64,000 nucleotides of DNA from Pseudomonas umsongensis. GTDB taxonomy: Bacteria > Pseudomonadota > Gammaproteobacteria > Pseudomonadales > Pseudomonadaceae. The notes below the pieces were generated by a model, which saw nothing but the letters and a program-made list of their open reading frames with translations, did not search any database and was not told the DNA's origin. Each line of letters begins with the position of its first letter. Positions within the stretch are counted from its first letter, which is position 1. Position numbers and translations under genes: made by a program. Where the stretch lies: assembly GCF_002236105.1 (NCBI RefSeq), contig NZ_NIWU01000004.1, positions 434,001-498,000 on the forward strand, read 5' to 3'. Shown here one piece after another: positions 37,210 to 45,928 of the stretch.

Positions 37210-38567
37210 TGGCCGAGGCGAAAAAGAAGATCCTGCTCAACGCGTTCAACATGAACTGCATCGGGCACATCAACCATGGCTTGTGGACGCATCCACGGGA
37301 CACCTCGACCCAGTACAAGACGATCGAATACTGGACCGAACTGGCACAGGTGCTGGAACGCGGGTTGTTCGACGGCTTATTCATCGCGGATATCGTCGGC
37401 GTCTATGACGTGTACCAGAACTCGGTGGACGTGCCGCTCAAAGAGTCGATCCAGCTGCCGGTCAACGACCCGTTGCTGCTGGTTTCGGCGATGGCTGCGG
37501 TGACGAAAAACCTTGGCTTCGGCCTCACCGCCAACCTCACCTACGAACCGCCGTACCTGTTCGCCCGGCGCATGTCGACGCTGGATCATCTGAGTCGCGG
37601 TCGAGTCGGTTGGAACATCGTCACCGGTTACCTCGACAGCGCGGCCAAGGCCATGGGCCTGAACGAACAAGTCGAGCATGACCGCCGCTACGACCAGGCC
37701 GATGAATACCTGGAGGTGCTCTACAAACTCTGGGAAGGCAGTTGGGAAAACGGCGCGGTACTCAACGATCCGCAGCAGCGCATCTACGCTGCGCCTGAAA
37801 AAGTACACAAGGTCGAACACAAGGGCGAGTTCTATCAGGTGGAGGGTTATCACCTGTGCGAGCCGTCACCGCAGCGCACCCCGGTGCTATTCCAGGCGGG
37901 TAGTTCCGATCGCGGTTTGCTGTTCGCCGGGCGCCACGCCGAGTGCGTGTTCATCAGCGGCCAGAACAAACCGTCGACCAAGGTCCAGGTGGACAAGGTT
38001 CGCGCCAGCGCCGTCGAGGCCGGGCGCAACCCTGAGGACATCAAAGTGTTCATGGGCTTGAACGTGATCGTCGGCGCAAATGAAGAACTCGCTTGGGCCA
38101 AGCACGCCGAATACCTGAGCTACGCCAGCGCCGAGGCCGGCGTGGCGCATTTTTCGGCCTCCACCGGCATCGATTTTTCCGAGTATGGCATCGACGAACC
38201 GATCCAGTACGTCAAGAGCAACGCGATCCAGTCGGCGACCAAAAACCTGCAGAACAACGACTGGACCCGGCGCAAATTGCTGGAGCAACACGCCCTGGGT
38301 GGCCGCTACATCACCGTGGTCGGCTCGCCCGGGCAAGTGGCCGATGAGCTGGAATCGTGGATCGCCGAAACCGGCCTGGACGGCTTCAACCTGACGCGCA
38401 TCGTCACACCGGAAAGCTATGTGGATTTCATTGAGCTGGTGATCCCGGAGTTGCAACGGCGTGGGTCGTACAAGACTGCTTACGACAGGGGCAGCTTGCG
38501 CGAAAAGCTGTTTCACGAAGGGGCGCATTTGCCTGAGCAACACACCGGATCTCACTACCGACACTAA
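37209..38567 (+). CDS. NtaA/DmoA-family FMN-dependent monooxygenase
   Basis: A 452-residue luciferase-like (LLM) flavin monooxygenase of the NtaA/SnaA/DszA/DmoA group. Family marks are the start KKKILLNAFNMNCIGHINHGLW, GLFDGLFIADIVGVYDVYQ, the FMN region LTANLTYEPPYLFARRMSTLDHLS, GRVGWNIVTGYLDSAAKAMG, and PVLFQAGSSDRGLLFAGRHAE. It needs FMNH2 supplied by a separate reductase, which is not in the window. With SfnB partners upstream and a methionine-type importer downstream, it is probably for desulfurising an organosulfur source; the substrate is unknown. Confidence 0.88.
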   Translation: MAEAKKKILLNAFNMNCIGHINHGLWTHPRDTSTQYKTIEYWTELAQVLERGLFDGLFIADIVGVYDVYQNSVDVPLKESIQLPVNDPLLLVSAMAAVTKNLGFGLTANLTYEPPYLFARRMSTLDHLSRGRVGWNIVTGYLDSAAKAMGLNEQVEHDRRYDQADEYLEVLYKLWEGSWENGAVLNDPQQRIYAAPEKVHKVEHKGEFYQVEGYHLCEPSPQRTPVLFQAGSSDRGLLFAGRHAECVFISGQNKPSTKVQVDKVRASAVEAGRNPEDIKVFMGLNVIVGANEELAWAKHAEYLSYASAEAGVAHFSASTGIDFSEYGIDEPIQYVKSNAIQSATKNLQNNDWTRRKLLEQHALGGRYITVVGSPGQVADELESWIAETGLDGFNLTRIVTPESYVDFIELVIPELQRRGSYKTAYDRGSLREKLFHEGAHLPEQHTGSHYRH

Positions 38568-38578
38568 CCCTTGTAACT

Positions 38579-38687
38579 GATCGTTCCCACGCTCTGCGTG
38601 GGAATGCAGCCAGTGACGCTCCGCGTCACAGCCGCAGGGACGCGGAGCGTCCCGAGAGGCATTCCCACGCAGAGCGTGGGAACGATC
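38579..38687. repeat. composite REP cluster, family B, intact
   Basis: Two 29-bp outer units in perfect inverted orientation (38579-38607 and 38659-38687) enclose two inner hairpins, GTGACGCTCCGCGTCAC (38613-38629) and GGGACGCGGAGCGTCCC (38637-38653). It lies between the FMN monooxygenase and metQ. Confidence 0.92.
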
Positions 38688-38714
38688 GGCCATAACTTGA
38701 CTGGAATAAACATC

Positions 38715-39524
38715 ATGACCAAGCACTCTCTCTCTAACCCAGTCAAAGCACTGGCCCTGGCCCTCGGCCTGTTCAGCTCTACGGTTTTCGCCGCCGACGC
38801 GCCTTTGAAAATCGGCACCACCGCCGCCTTCGCCATTCCTCTGGAAGCGGCCGTAGAAGAGGCCGGCAAACAAGGCCTGAAAGTTGAACTGGTGGAATTC
38901 ACCGACTGGATCGCGCCCAACGTCAGCCTCGCCGCCGGCGACATCGACGTGAACTACTTCCAACACATCCCGTTCCTGGAAAACGCCAAGAATGCCTCAG
39001 GGTTTGACCTGGTGCCCTTTGCACCGGGGATCATCAACAATGTCGGTCTCTACTCGAAGAAGTACAAAAGCTTCGACGAGCTACCGCAAGGCGCCAGCGT
39101 GGCCATCGCCAACGACCCGATCAACAGCGGGCGTGGCTTGCAGCTGTTGGCCAAGGCCGGCTTGATCACGCTTAAACCGGGGGTCGGCTACAAGGCCACC
39201 GAAGAAGACATCATCGCCAACCCGAAGAACATCAAGATCCTGCAAGTCGAAGCCGTGCAACTGGTACGTGCCTACGACGACGCCGATCTCGTCCAGGGCT
39301 ACCCGGCCTATATTCGCCTGGCTAAAACCTTCGACGCCGGTTCTGCCCTGCTGTTCGACGGCCTCGACCACAAGGAATACGTGATCCAGTTCGTGATCCA
39401 GCCGAAGAGCAAAACCGACCCGCGCCTGATCAAGTTCGTCGACATCTACCAGCACTCGCCAGCCGTTCGCGCAGCCTTGGATAAAGCCCACGGCAAGCTC
39501 TACCAAGCCGGTTGGGAGAGCTGA
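38715..39524 (+). CDS. metQ: MetQ/NlpA-family substrate-binding protein
   Basis: A 269-residue periplasmic protein with a signal peptide (ALGLFSSTVFAA-DAP) and no lipobox cysteine. The NlpA fold shows KVELVEFTDWIAPNVSLAAGDIDVNYFQHIPFL and VAIANDPINSGRGLQLLAKAGL. NlpA-family proteins bind methionine, but relatives in sulfur operons take other organosulfur compounds. It is followed two bases later by metN and forms an importer with metNI, probably serving the sfnB-type operon just upstream. Confidence 0.9.
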   Translation: MTKHSLSNPVKALALALGLFSSTVFAADAPLKIGTTAAFAIPLEAAVEEAGKQGLKVELVEFTDWIAPNVSLAAGDIDVNYFQHIPFLENAKNASGFDLVPFAPGIINNVGLYSKKYKSFDELPQGASVAIANDPINSGRGLQLLAKAGLITLKPGVGYKATEEDIIANPKNIKILQVEAVQLVRAYDDADLVQGYPAYIRLAKTFDAGSALLFDGLDHKEYVIQFVIQPKSKTDPRLIKFVDIYQHSPAVRAALDKAHGKLYQAGWES

Positions 39525-39526
39525 GC

Positions 39527-40648
39527 ATGACAGCTGCGATCCAACGGCGACTGGATATTCCAGAGCCCCAGAAAGCTGAACAGACCGAACTGCACCCGGA
39601 CCTGAACCGCGCTCACGTGCGCTTCATCGGCCTGGGTAAAACCTATGACGGCAAGCAAGGTCCGGTGGCCGCGTTGCAGGGCATCGACCTGGCGATCCAG
39701 CACGGTGAAGTGTTCGGCATCATCGGTCGTAGCGGCGCCGGCAAGTCGTCGCTGATCCGCACCATCAACCGCCTCGAACAACCGACGTCGGGGCGCGTGC
39801 TGATCGATCAAGTGGACATCGGCGAGTTCGATGAAGACCATCTGGTGGCGTTGCGTCGGCGCATCGGCATGATCTTCCAGCACTTCAACCTGATGTCCGC
39901 CAAGACGGTTTGGCAGAACGTCGAGCTGCCGCTGAAAGTCGCCGGCGTACCCAAGGAAAAGCGCGAGCAGAAGGTTCGTGAACTGCTGGAACTGGTGGGC
40001 TTGCAAGCCAAGCACAAGGCTTACCCGGCGCAACTGTCCGGCGGCCAGAAACAGCGCGTCGGCATCGCCCGCGCCCTGGTTCACGACCCGGCGATTCTGC
40101 TGTGCGACGAAGCCACTTCGGCACTGGACCCGGAGACCACGCAATCGATCCTCGGCCTGCTGCGCGAGATCAATCAGCGCCTGGGCCTGACGATCATTCT
40201 GATCACCCATGAAATGGCGGTGATCCGCGAGATCTGTGATCGCGTCGTGGTGCTGGAACACGGGCGCATCGTCGAACAAGGCCCGGTGTGGGAAGTCTTC
40301 GGCAACCCGCAGCATGAGGTCAGCAAGACCCTGCTCGCACCGTTGCAACACGCCCTGCCGCCAGAGCTGCAAAGCCGCTTGCATCCGCAACCGCAGTCCG
40401 CGGAAGACGCGGTGGTACTGCGCCTGCAGTTCACCGGAACGGCCCAGGCCGAACCGGACCTTGCCGCACTGTTCAGTGCACTCGGTGGCCGCGTGCGCTT
40501 GCTGCAGGGTGGCGTGGAACGGATTCAGGGACACGCGCTTGGGCAACTGCTGCTGGCCGTGACGGGCTCGTCCCTGGGCGTCGAAGAATTGCGTCAACGC
40601 GCCGGCCAGTGGGCGCAACAGGTAGAGGTATTGGGCTATGTGGTTTGA
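39527..40648 (+). CDS. metN: methionine-type ABC transporter, ATP-binding protein
   Basis: A 373-residue ABC ATPase. Walker A is GRSGAGKSSLIRTI, the signature LSGGQKQRVGIARAL, Walker B ILLCDEATSALDPE and the switch ITHEMAVI. About 90 extra C-terminal residues form the NIL regulatory domain (VVLRLQFTGTAQAEPDL...). It has an N-terminal extension of about 30 residues compared with E. coli MetN. It overlaps metI by 11 bases. Confidence 0.92.
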   Translation: MTAAIQRRLDIPEPQKAEQTELHPDLNRAHVRFIGLGKTYDGKQGPVAALQGIDLAIQHGEVFGIIGRSGAGKSSLIRTINRLEQPTSGRVLIDQVDIGEFDEDHLVALRRRIGMIFQHFNLMSAKTVWQNVELPLKVAGVPKEKREQKVRELLELVGLQAKHKAYPAQLSGGQKQRVGIARALVHDPAILLCDEATSALDPETTQSILGLLREINQRLGLTIILITHEMAVIREICDRVVVLEHGRIVEQGPVWEVFGNPQHEVSKTLLAPLQHALPPELQSRLHPQPQSAEDAVVLRLQFTGTAQAEPDLAALFSALGGRVRLLQGGVERIQGHALGQLLLAVTGSSLGVEELRQRAGQWAQQVEVLGYVV

Positions 40649-41282
40649 TCGCTTGCTGCAGGGATTCATCGACACGTTCTTGATGGTCGGCGTGTCGTCG
40701 TTGATCGCCCTGCTGGCGGGCATTCCGCTGGCGGTGATCCTGGTCACCAGTTCCAAGGGCGGTATCTATGAAGCCCCGGCGCTTAATCGCGCACTGGGTG
40801 CCTTCGTGAACCTGTTCCGCTCGATTCCGTTCCTGATCCTGATGGTCGCGTTGATTCCGTTCACTCGCTTGATCGTCGGTACCACGTACGGCGTTTGGGC
40901 AGCCGTGGTGCCATTGACCATCGCCGCTACGCCGTTCTTTGCGCGCATCGCTGAAGTCAGCTTGCGCGAAGTCGATCACGGCTTGATCGAAGCCGCACAG
41001 GCCATGGGCTGCCGACGTGGGCACATCGTCTGGCATGTGCTGTTGCCTGAGGCGCTGCCGGGGATTGTCGGGGGCTTCACCATCACCCTGGTGACGATGA
41101 TCAACTCATCTGCCATGGCGGGGGCGATTGGTGCCGGTGGGTTGGGGGACATTGCCTATCGGTATGGGTATCAGCGCTTCGATAGCCAGATCATGCTGAC
41201 GGTGATCGTGTTGCTGGTGGCGTTGGTGGCGGTGATTCAGTTGGGTGGGGATCGGTTGGCTCGGGGATTGAACAAACGTTAG
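40638..41282 (+). CDS. metI: methionine-type ABC transporter, permease
   Basis: A 214-residue inner-membrane permease with about five helices. The family stretches FRSIPFLILMVALIPFTRLI, the EAA loop EAAQAMGCRRGHIVWHVLLPEALP and SSAMAGAIGAGGLGDIAYRYGYQRF are characteristic of MetI. It is the last gene of the importer operon, followed by an inverted REP pair. Confidence 0.93.
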   Translation: MWFDRLLQGFIDTFLMVGVSSLIALLAGIPLAVILVTSSKGGIYEAPALNRALGAFVNLFRSIPFLILMVALIPFTRLIVGTTYGVWAAVVPLTIAATPFFARIAEVSLREVDHGLIEAAQAMGCRRGHIVWHVLLPEALPGIVGGFTITLVTMINSSAMAGAIGAGGLGDIAYRYGYQRFDSQIMLTVIVLLVALVAVIQLGGDRLARGLNKR

Positions 41283-41290
41283 ATCAAGAT

Positions 41291-41381
41291 CAAAAGATCG
41301 CAGCCTTCGGCAGCTCCTACAGGGTGGCGCCACAGGGAATGTGTACACCCTGTAGGAGCTGCCGAAGGCTGCGATCTTGGC
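41291..41381. repeat. inverted REP pair, family C
   Basis: AAAAGATCGCAGCCTTCGGC near 41292 is mirrored by GCCGAAGGCTGCGATCTT ending near 41378, downstream of metI. Confidence 0.9.
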
Positions 41382-41515
41382 GATATTTCGTACAAGAAAA
41401 TCGGCAATTCTGAAGGCTCAATCCCTTTCCTTTGCAGGACGTTTCCTAGATTATTCCGCTCGCTTGCGCCTGCCAAACTCCGTGGTTAGTCTCGGTCCGT
41501 CACTGCTCATCAGTG

Positions 41516-41690
41516 ATCGGGTTTAGTAGCCCGGAACAATAGGCGCATAGCAATTCCATGCTCATGTCCGGCACTTTGCCGCATGCAGAAAATGGTGGCT
41601 GTGCGTGGGGTACCTTCGGGTGCACCGGTTTCTCCTATTGACCGGCCTACTAACCTGCGTACAGCCGCCACCCAATCGTTTAGTAGGCGA
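41516..41690 (+). ncRNA. C4-antisense-like structured leader RNA
   Basis: The leader has several hairpins: CGGG-TTTAGTAG-CCCG (41518-41533), C(TTCG)G capped ACC/GGT (41612-41621), and CCGGT/ACCGG (41625-41645). A long-range stem pairs GGTGGC (41594-41599) with GCCACC (41667-41672). The 41625-41645 loop carries CTCCTATTG (41632-41640), a perfect complement of CAATAGGAG (41712-41720), the ribosome binding region of the next gene. CCGGCACTTT (41568-41577) pairs with AAAGTGTCGG (41691-41700), with one G-U. Two antisense segments with two downstream targets is the layout of phage P1/P7 C4 RNA. The identification is by structure and from memory of that motif; no database search was done. Confidence 0.7.
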
Positions 41691-41726
41691 AAAGTGTCGG
41701 CTCCCATGCAGCAATAGGAGCAACAC

Positions 41727-42059
41727 ATGGAAAGATCAGTACCCGACCCACCCCCCGAAAAAGACCCGCTCAGGGATCGATCAGCGCTCTACCGCGCCAT
41801 TGATTTCTACCTCACCGGCGATCAACCCTCCCCGCCCGACGAACTGCGGTTCTACAACGTCAGCAAAGACGTGAGCTTCGAAGACACCCAACTCTACATC
41901 GCCGATCTGCTGCGCTGCGCCTCGGTCACAGCCTATCAATGTGGCGACCATCTAAAGGGCGCCGACCGTGCAATGGTGTTCTCGGTCTGGCATTTGCTGG
42001 AGATTGCCAAGGCGATGGTGGATCATTCCATTGAGTGCCTGGGGATGAAGAAGAGCTGA
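41727..42059 (+). CDS. DUF3077-like small protein under C4-like RNA control
   Basis: A 110-residue acidic cytoplasmic protein. The N-terminal Pro-rich MERSVPDPPPEKDPLRDR is followed by FYNVSKDVSFEDTQLYIADLLRCASVTAYQCGDHLKG and VFSVWHLLEIAKAMVDHS. This pattern of an FxV segment, an ED..L..A..LLRCA helix and a final helical pair matches the small Pseudomonas DUF3077 family as I remember it. The ribosome binding site AGGAG is at 41717-41720 plus flanks, and it is complementary to a loop of the upstream RNA. Function unknown. Confidence 0.8.
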   Translation: MERSVPDPPPEKDPLRDRSALYRAIDFYLTGDQPSPPDELRFYNVSKDVSFEDTQLYIADLLRCASVTAYQCGDHLKGADRAMVFSVWHLLEIAKAMVDHSIECLGMKKS

Positions 42060-42066
42060 ATCAAGA

Positions 42067-42139
42067 TCAAAAGATCGCAGCCTTCGGCAGCTCCTACAGG
42101 GAGCTCCTCTGTAGGAGCTGCCGCAGGCTGCGATCTTTA
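42067..42139. repeat. inverted REP pair, family C
   Basis: AAAGATCGCAGCCTTCGGCA is mirrored by TGCCGCAGGCTGCGATCTTT. It lies between the DUF3077-like gene and the methyltransferase. Confidence 0.9.
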
Positions 42140-42192
42140 AAGCGCGAAAGCGCTTATAGTTTGCGCATCTCCCTTTACCTGCGCAGCCGACC

Positions 42193-42822
42193 ATGAAACA
42201 GACTCCCGCCGACCTCGAGCAGATCACGTCCACGACTCTGGACCATTACAACTCGGTGGCCGAAAGTTTCCGCGAAGGCACCCGCGATCACGATGTCAGC
42301 CAGAACATCGACGCGCTGTTGCGGCATATTCAGGGCGAGCCGCCGTTCGACATTCTCGATTTTGGCTGTGGTCCCGGTCGCGACCTGCAGACCTTTACGC
42401 GCATGGGCCACACGGCGGTAGGCCTTGATGGCTCGCAGAAGTTTGCGCAAATGGCCCGGGAGGACAGCGGTTGCGAGGTCTGGCAGCAGGACTTCCTGAA
42501 GCTGGATTTGCCTCAGGAACGCTTCGATGGGATTTTTGCCAATGCGGTGTTGTTTCACATCCCGCGCCAGGAGCTGCCCCGGGTACTGAAAGAGCTGCGC
42601 ACGGCATTGAAGGCAGGTGGTGTGTTGTTCAGTTCCAATCCCCGTGGCGACAACCAGGAAGGCTGGAACGGGCCACGCTATGGGTCGTATCACGACCTGA
42701 AGGCATGGCAGCAATTGCTGACCGAAGCGGGCTTTGTGGAGCTGGAGCATTACTACCGGCCAGCGGGGCTGCCGCGCGAGCAGCAGCCTTGGTTGGCGAG
42801 TGTATGGCGCAAGTCTTCGTAG
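42193..42822 (+). CDS. class I SAM-dependent methyltransferase
   Basis: A 209-residue methyltransferase. SAM motif I is ILDFGCGPGRDLQTF near residues 55-69, the acidic loop is VGLDGSQKFAQMARE, and a post-I motif LPQERFDGIFANAVLFHIP follows. The fold is Methyltransf_11/25-like. The substrate is unknown. It stands alone between two hairpins, convergent with the RND pump operon. Confidence 0.88.
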   Translation: MKQTPADLEQITSTTLDHYNSVAESFREGTRDHDVSQNIDALLRHIQGEPPFDILDFGCGPGRDLQTFTRMGHTAVGLDGSQKFAQMAREDSGCEVWQQDFLKLDLPQERFDGIFANAVLFHIPRQELPRVLKELRTALKAGGVLFSSNPRGDNQEGWNGPRYGSYHDLKAWQQLLTEAGFVELEHYYRPAGLPREQQPWLASVWRKSS

Positions 42823-42834
42823 TCAGTACTGACG

Positions 42835-42859
42835 CCATCGCGGGCTTGCCCGCGATGAG
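42835..42859. repeat. short hairpin between convergent genes
   Basis: CATCGCGGGC/GCCCGCGATG with a TT centre, between the methyltransferase and RND permease ends. It may terminate either transcript weakly. Confidence 0.75.
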
Positions 42860-42874
42860 CGCGCAGCGCTCGTC

Positions 42875-45800
42875 TTAGCGCACTTCTTTCTTCGGCTCGC
42901 GAATCTTGTACCAGGCCACATACAAGGCCGGCAAAAACAGCAGCGTCAGCAAGGTGGCGACGATGATCCCGCCAATCATCGCGTAGGCCATCGGCCCCCA
43001 GAACACTTCCCGGGCAATCGGGATCATGCCCAGGCTCGCCGCCGCCGCGGTCAGCAGGATCGGTCGACGACGATGCTCGGTAGCTTCCACCACCGCATCC
43101 CAGGGTGACGAACCTTGTGCCACGAACTCATCGATCTGGGTCACCAGGATCACCGAGTTGCGGATGATGATACCGATCAGCGCCAGGATGCCGAGGATCG
43201 CCACGAAGCCCATCGGCGTTCCGGTCGGCACCAGCGCCAGCACCACGCCAATCAGCCCCAGCGGCGCGACGCTGGCCACCAGGAACATCTTCTGCACGCT
43301 GTGCAGCTGAATCATCAGGAAGGTGGCCATCAGGAACACCATCAACGGCACCACCTTGTTGATCGGCCCCTGGGCCTTGGCGCTTTCCTCCACCGTACCG
43401 CCCGTGGCGACCTTGTAGCCAGCCGGCAACGAGGCGGCGAATTTTTCGATATCCGGCTTGAGCTGTGTCACCAGATCGGTTGGCTGGATATCACCGATGA
43501 CCGCCGTCTTGATGGTGATTGTCGGTTTGCGGTCGCGACGCCACACCAGCGGTTGCTCGAGTTCGTAGCGCACGGAGGCAAACGCCAGCAGTGGAATGGA
43601 GGTGCCGCCCGGTGTGAGGATCTGCAGGTTCTGCAGGGTATCCGGTGAGCCCCGCTCGGCGTCCACGGCGCGACCGACCACGTTGATCAGATAGATATCG
43701 TCGTCGACCTGGGTCACCGTCGAGCCGCTGACGATGCTGTTCATCAGGTTCGCCACGTCTTCGGACGACAAGCCGAGCTGGCGCGCCTTGTCCTGGGCGA
43801 TGTCGATGCGCAGTACCTTGCCTGGCTCGTTCCAGTCGAAAATGATTTCACCGATGTGCGGGTTCTTGTCCAGTTGGCTGGCCAGATCGATGGCGTGCTT
43901 GCGCACCTGGTCGATGTCCGGGCCGCTGACGCGGTACTGGATCGGCCGCCCCACGGGTGGGCCCATTTCCAGGGCCTGGACGAAACTGCCGATGCCGACG
44001 AAGTCTTTGCGCAGGCGTTCGCGCAGGCGGTCACTGAGGGCTGCGCGCGTCTCGAAGTCTTTACTCACAATCACCAGCTGAGCGTAGTAAGGGTTCTGCA
44101 GTTGCTGGTCGAGGGGCAGGTAGAAACGAATCGCGCCCTGGCCGATGTAGGTACTCCAGCGCACGATGTCGGGGTCGCCCTTGAGGGTCGCTTCAAGTTT
44201 ATCCACGGCTTTGCGGGTTTCATCAATCGAGGCATTTTGCGGCAGGTTCAGATCCACCAGGATTTCCGGGCGATCCGAGGCCGGGAAGAACTGGTTCTGC
44301 ACAAAGCGCATGCCGACCACCGACAACCCGAACAGCAGCACCGTTATGCCGATCGCCCACCAGCGGTTACGCATGCTCCACAGCAGGCCGCCATTGAACG
44401 CCCGCCCGAGGCGCCCGGGCTCTGCCGAGTGCGGCTTCACATTGGTACTGAGGATGTGCACGCCAATCACCGGGGCGAACAACACCGCGACAACCCACGA
44501 GACCAACATGGCCACTGCAATGACCGCAAACAGGGTGAAGGTGTATTCACCGGCTGAGCTGCCATTGAGACCAATGGGGACGAAACCCGCCACTGTTACC
44601 AGCGTACCGGTGAGCATCGGGAAGGCGGTCGAAGTGTAGGCAAAGGTCGCGGCCTGTTCCTTGGTTTCGCCCAGTTCCAAACGCGAGACCATCATCTCGA
44701 CGGTGATCATCGCGTCATCCACCAGGAGTCCGAGAGCGATGATCAATGCGCCGAGGGAAATTCGCTGCATGGTGATGCCGCTGTATTCCATGAACACGAA
44801 GACCATCGCCAGCACCAGCGGGATCGAGCACGCCACCACCAGCCCCGCGCGTACGCCGAGGCTGATGAAGCTGACCACCAACACGATCACCACGGCTTCG
44901 AACAACGCACTGGTGAACCCGCCTACGGCCGCTTCCACGACGACAGACTGATCGGACACGTTGTGCACACCGACGCCTACTGGCAGATCCGCCGTGAGCT
45001 CGCTGATGCGCTGGTGCAGGGCCTTACCGAAGTCCTGGATGTTGCCGCCCGTTTGCATCGCAATGGCCAAACCGATGGCGGGTTGGCCATTGAAGCGAAA
45101 TTCCGGGGTCGACGGGTCGACGTAACCACGGCGAATATCGGCGATATCGGCCAGGCGATAGAAACGGTCATTGAGCCGCAAGTTGACGTTGGCCAGATCC
45201 TTCTCGGAAATGAACTGCCCGGACGTGCGCACGGAAATCCGCTCCGGACCGGCTTCGATCACCCCGGACGGCGTCACGGCGTTCTGGGTCTGCAGGGCTT
45301 GTACGACTTGCTGCTCGTCGATGCCCAGCGCCGCCAGTTTGCGTGTCGAGAAATTCAGGTAGAGCACTTCGTCCTGCTGGCCGACCATCTCGATCTTGCC
45401 CAGCCCCGGCACACCGCGGATATCGGCGCGCGCCTGCTCGACGTAATCGCGCAACTGGCGCAACGACAGGCCATCGGCGGTGAAGGCGTAGATCGAACCA
45501 AACACGTCACCGAACTCGTCGTTGAACGACGGCCCCTGAATGCCCTGGGGAAACGAGTAGCGGATGTCGCCGATTTTCTTGCGCACCTGGTACCAGATTT
45601 CCGGGATGTCCTTGGCCTTGGTGGTATCGCGCAAGTACACGTAGACCGTGGATTCGCCAGGGCGGGTATAGCTTTTCACGTAGTCGAGGGAATCAAGCTC
45701 TTCGAGCTTTTTCTCGATACGGTCGGTGATCTGCTTGAGGGTTTCTTCCTGGGTTGCACCGGGCCAGCGGGTCTGGATCACCATGGTCTTGATGGTGAAC

Positions 45801-45928
45801 GACGGGTCTTCCTCGCGACCCAGGTTCAGGTACGAGAAGACGCCCATCAGCAGAGAAACAAACATCAAATACCAGACGAACGACTGATGCTTGAGGGCCC
45901 ATTCGGATAAGTTGAAACTCCCTTTCAT
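42875..45928 (-). CDS. RND efflux permease, TriC type
   Basis: A 1017-residue inner-membrane proton-driven pump with the 12-helix RND layout and two large periplasmic loops. The TM4 proton-relay acids are visible in ALGLLVDDAMITVEMMVSRLE, and the second half has the related IIRNSVILVTQIDEF. With two adaptor genes upstream it matches the TriABC arrangement of P. aeruginosa, a pump for triclosan and detergents. Identity to TriC cannot be measured here. It overlaps the adaptor gene by four bases. No outer-membrane channel gene is nearby, so a shared TolC/OpmH-type channel would be needed. Confidence 0.88.
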   Translation of the reverse strand: MKGSFNLSEWALKHQSFVWYLMFVSLLMGVFSYLNLGREEDPSFTIKTMVIQTRWPGATQEETLKQITDRIEKKLEELDSLDYVKSYTRPGESTVYVYLRDTTKAKDIPEIWYQVRKKIGDIRYSFPQGIQGPSFNDEFGDVFGSIYAFTADGLSLRQLRDYVEQARADIRGVPGLGKIEMVGQQDEVLYLNFSTRKLAALGIDEQQVVQALQTQNAVTPSGVIEAGPERISVRTSGQFISEKDLANVNLRLNDRFYRLADIADIRRGYVDPSTPEFRFNGQPAIGLAIAMQTGGNIQDFGKALHQRISELTADLPVGVGVHNVSDQSVVVEAAVGGFTSALFEAVVIVLVVSFISLGVRAGLVVACSIPLVLAMVFVFMEYSGITMQRISLGALIIALGLLVDDAMITVEMMVSRLELGETKEQAATFAYTSTAFPMLTGTLVTVAGFVPIGLNGSSAGEYTFTLFAVIAVAMLVSWVVAVLFAPVIGVHILSTNVKPHSAEPGRLGRAFNGGLLWSMRNRWWAIGITVLLFGLSVVGMRFVQNQFFPASDRPEILVDLNLPQNASIDETRKAVDKLEATLKGDPDIVRWSTYIGQGAIRFYLPLDQQLQNPYYAQLVIVSKDFETRAALSDRLRERLRKDFVGIGSFVQALEMGPPVGRPIQYRVSGPDIDQVRKHAIDLASQLDKNPHIGEIIFDWNEPGKVLRIDIAQDKARQLGLSSEDVANLMNSIVSGSTVTQVDDDIYLINVVGRAVDAERGSPDTLQNLQILTPGGTSIPLLAFASVRYELEQPLVWRRDRKPTITIKTAVIGDIQPTDLVTQLKPDIEKFAASLPAGYKVATGGTVEESAKAQGPINKVVPLMVFLMATFLMIQLHSVQKMFLVASVAPLGLIGVVLALVPTGTPMGFVAILGILALIGIIIRNSVILVTQIDEFVAQGSSPWDAVVEATEHRRRPILLTAAAASLGMIPIAREVFWGPMAYAMIGGIIVATLLTLLFLPALYVAWYKIREPKKEVR

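Noticed and set aside
38579..38687. Regularly spaced palindromes that might be a CRISPR array
   Set aside because: The units are inverted, not direct, with no spacers of constant length and no cas genes; they are REP elements.
41501..42059. Prophage remnant suggested by the C4-like RNA
   Set aside because: No integrase, repressor, antirepressor or structural phage gene and no attachment-site repeats are seen around it.
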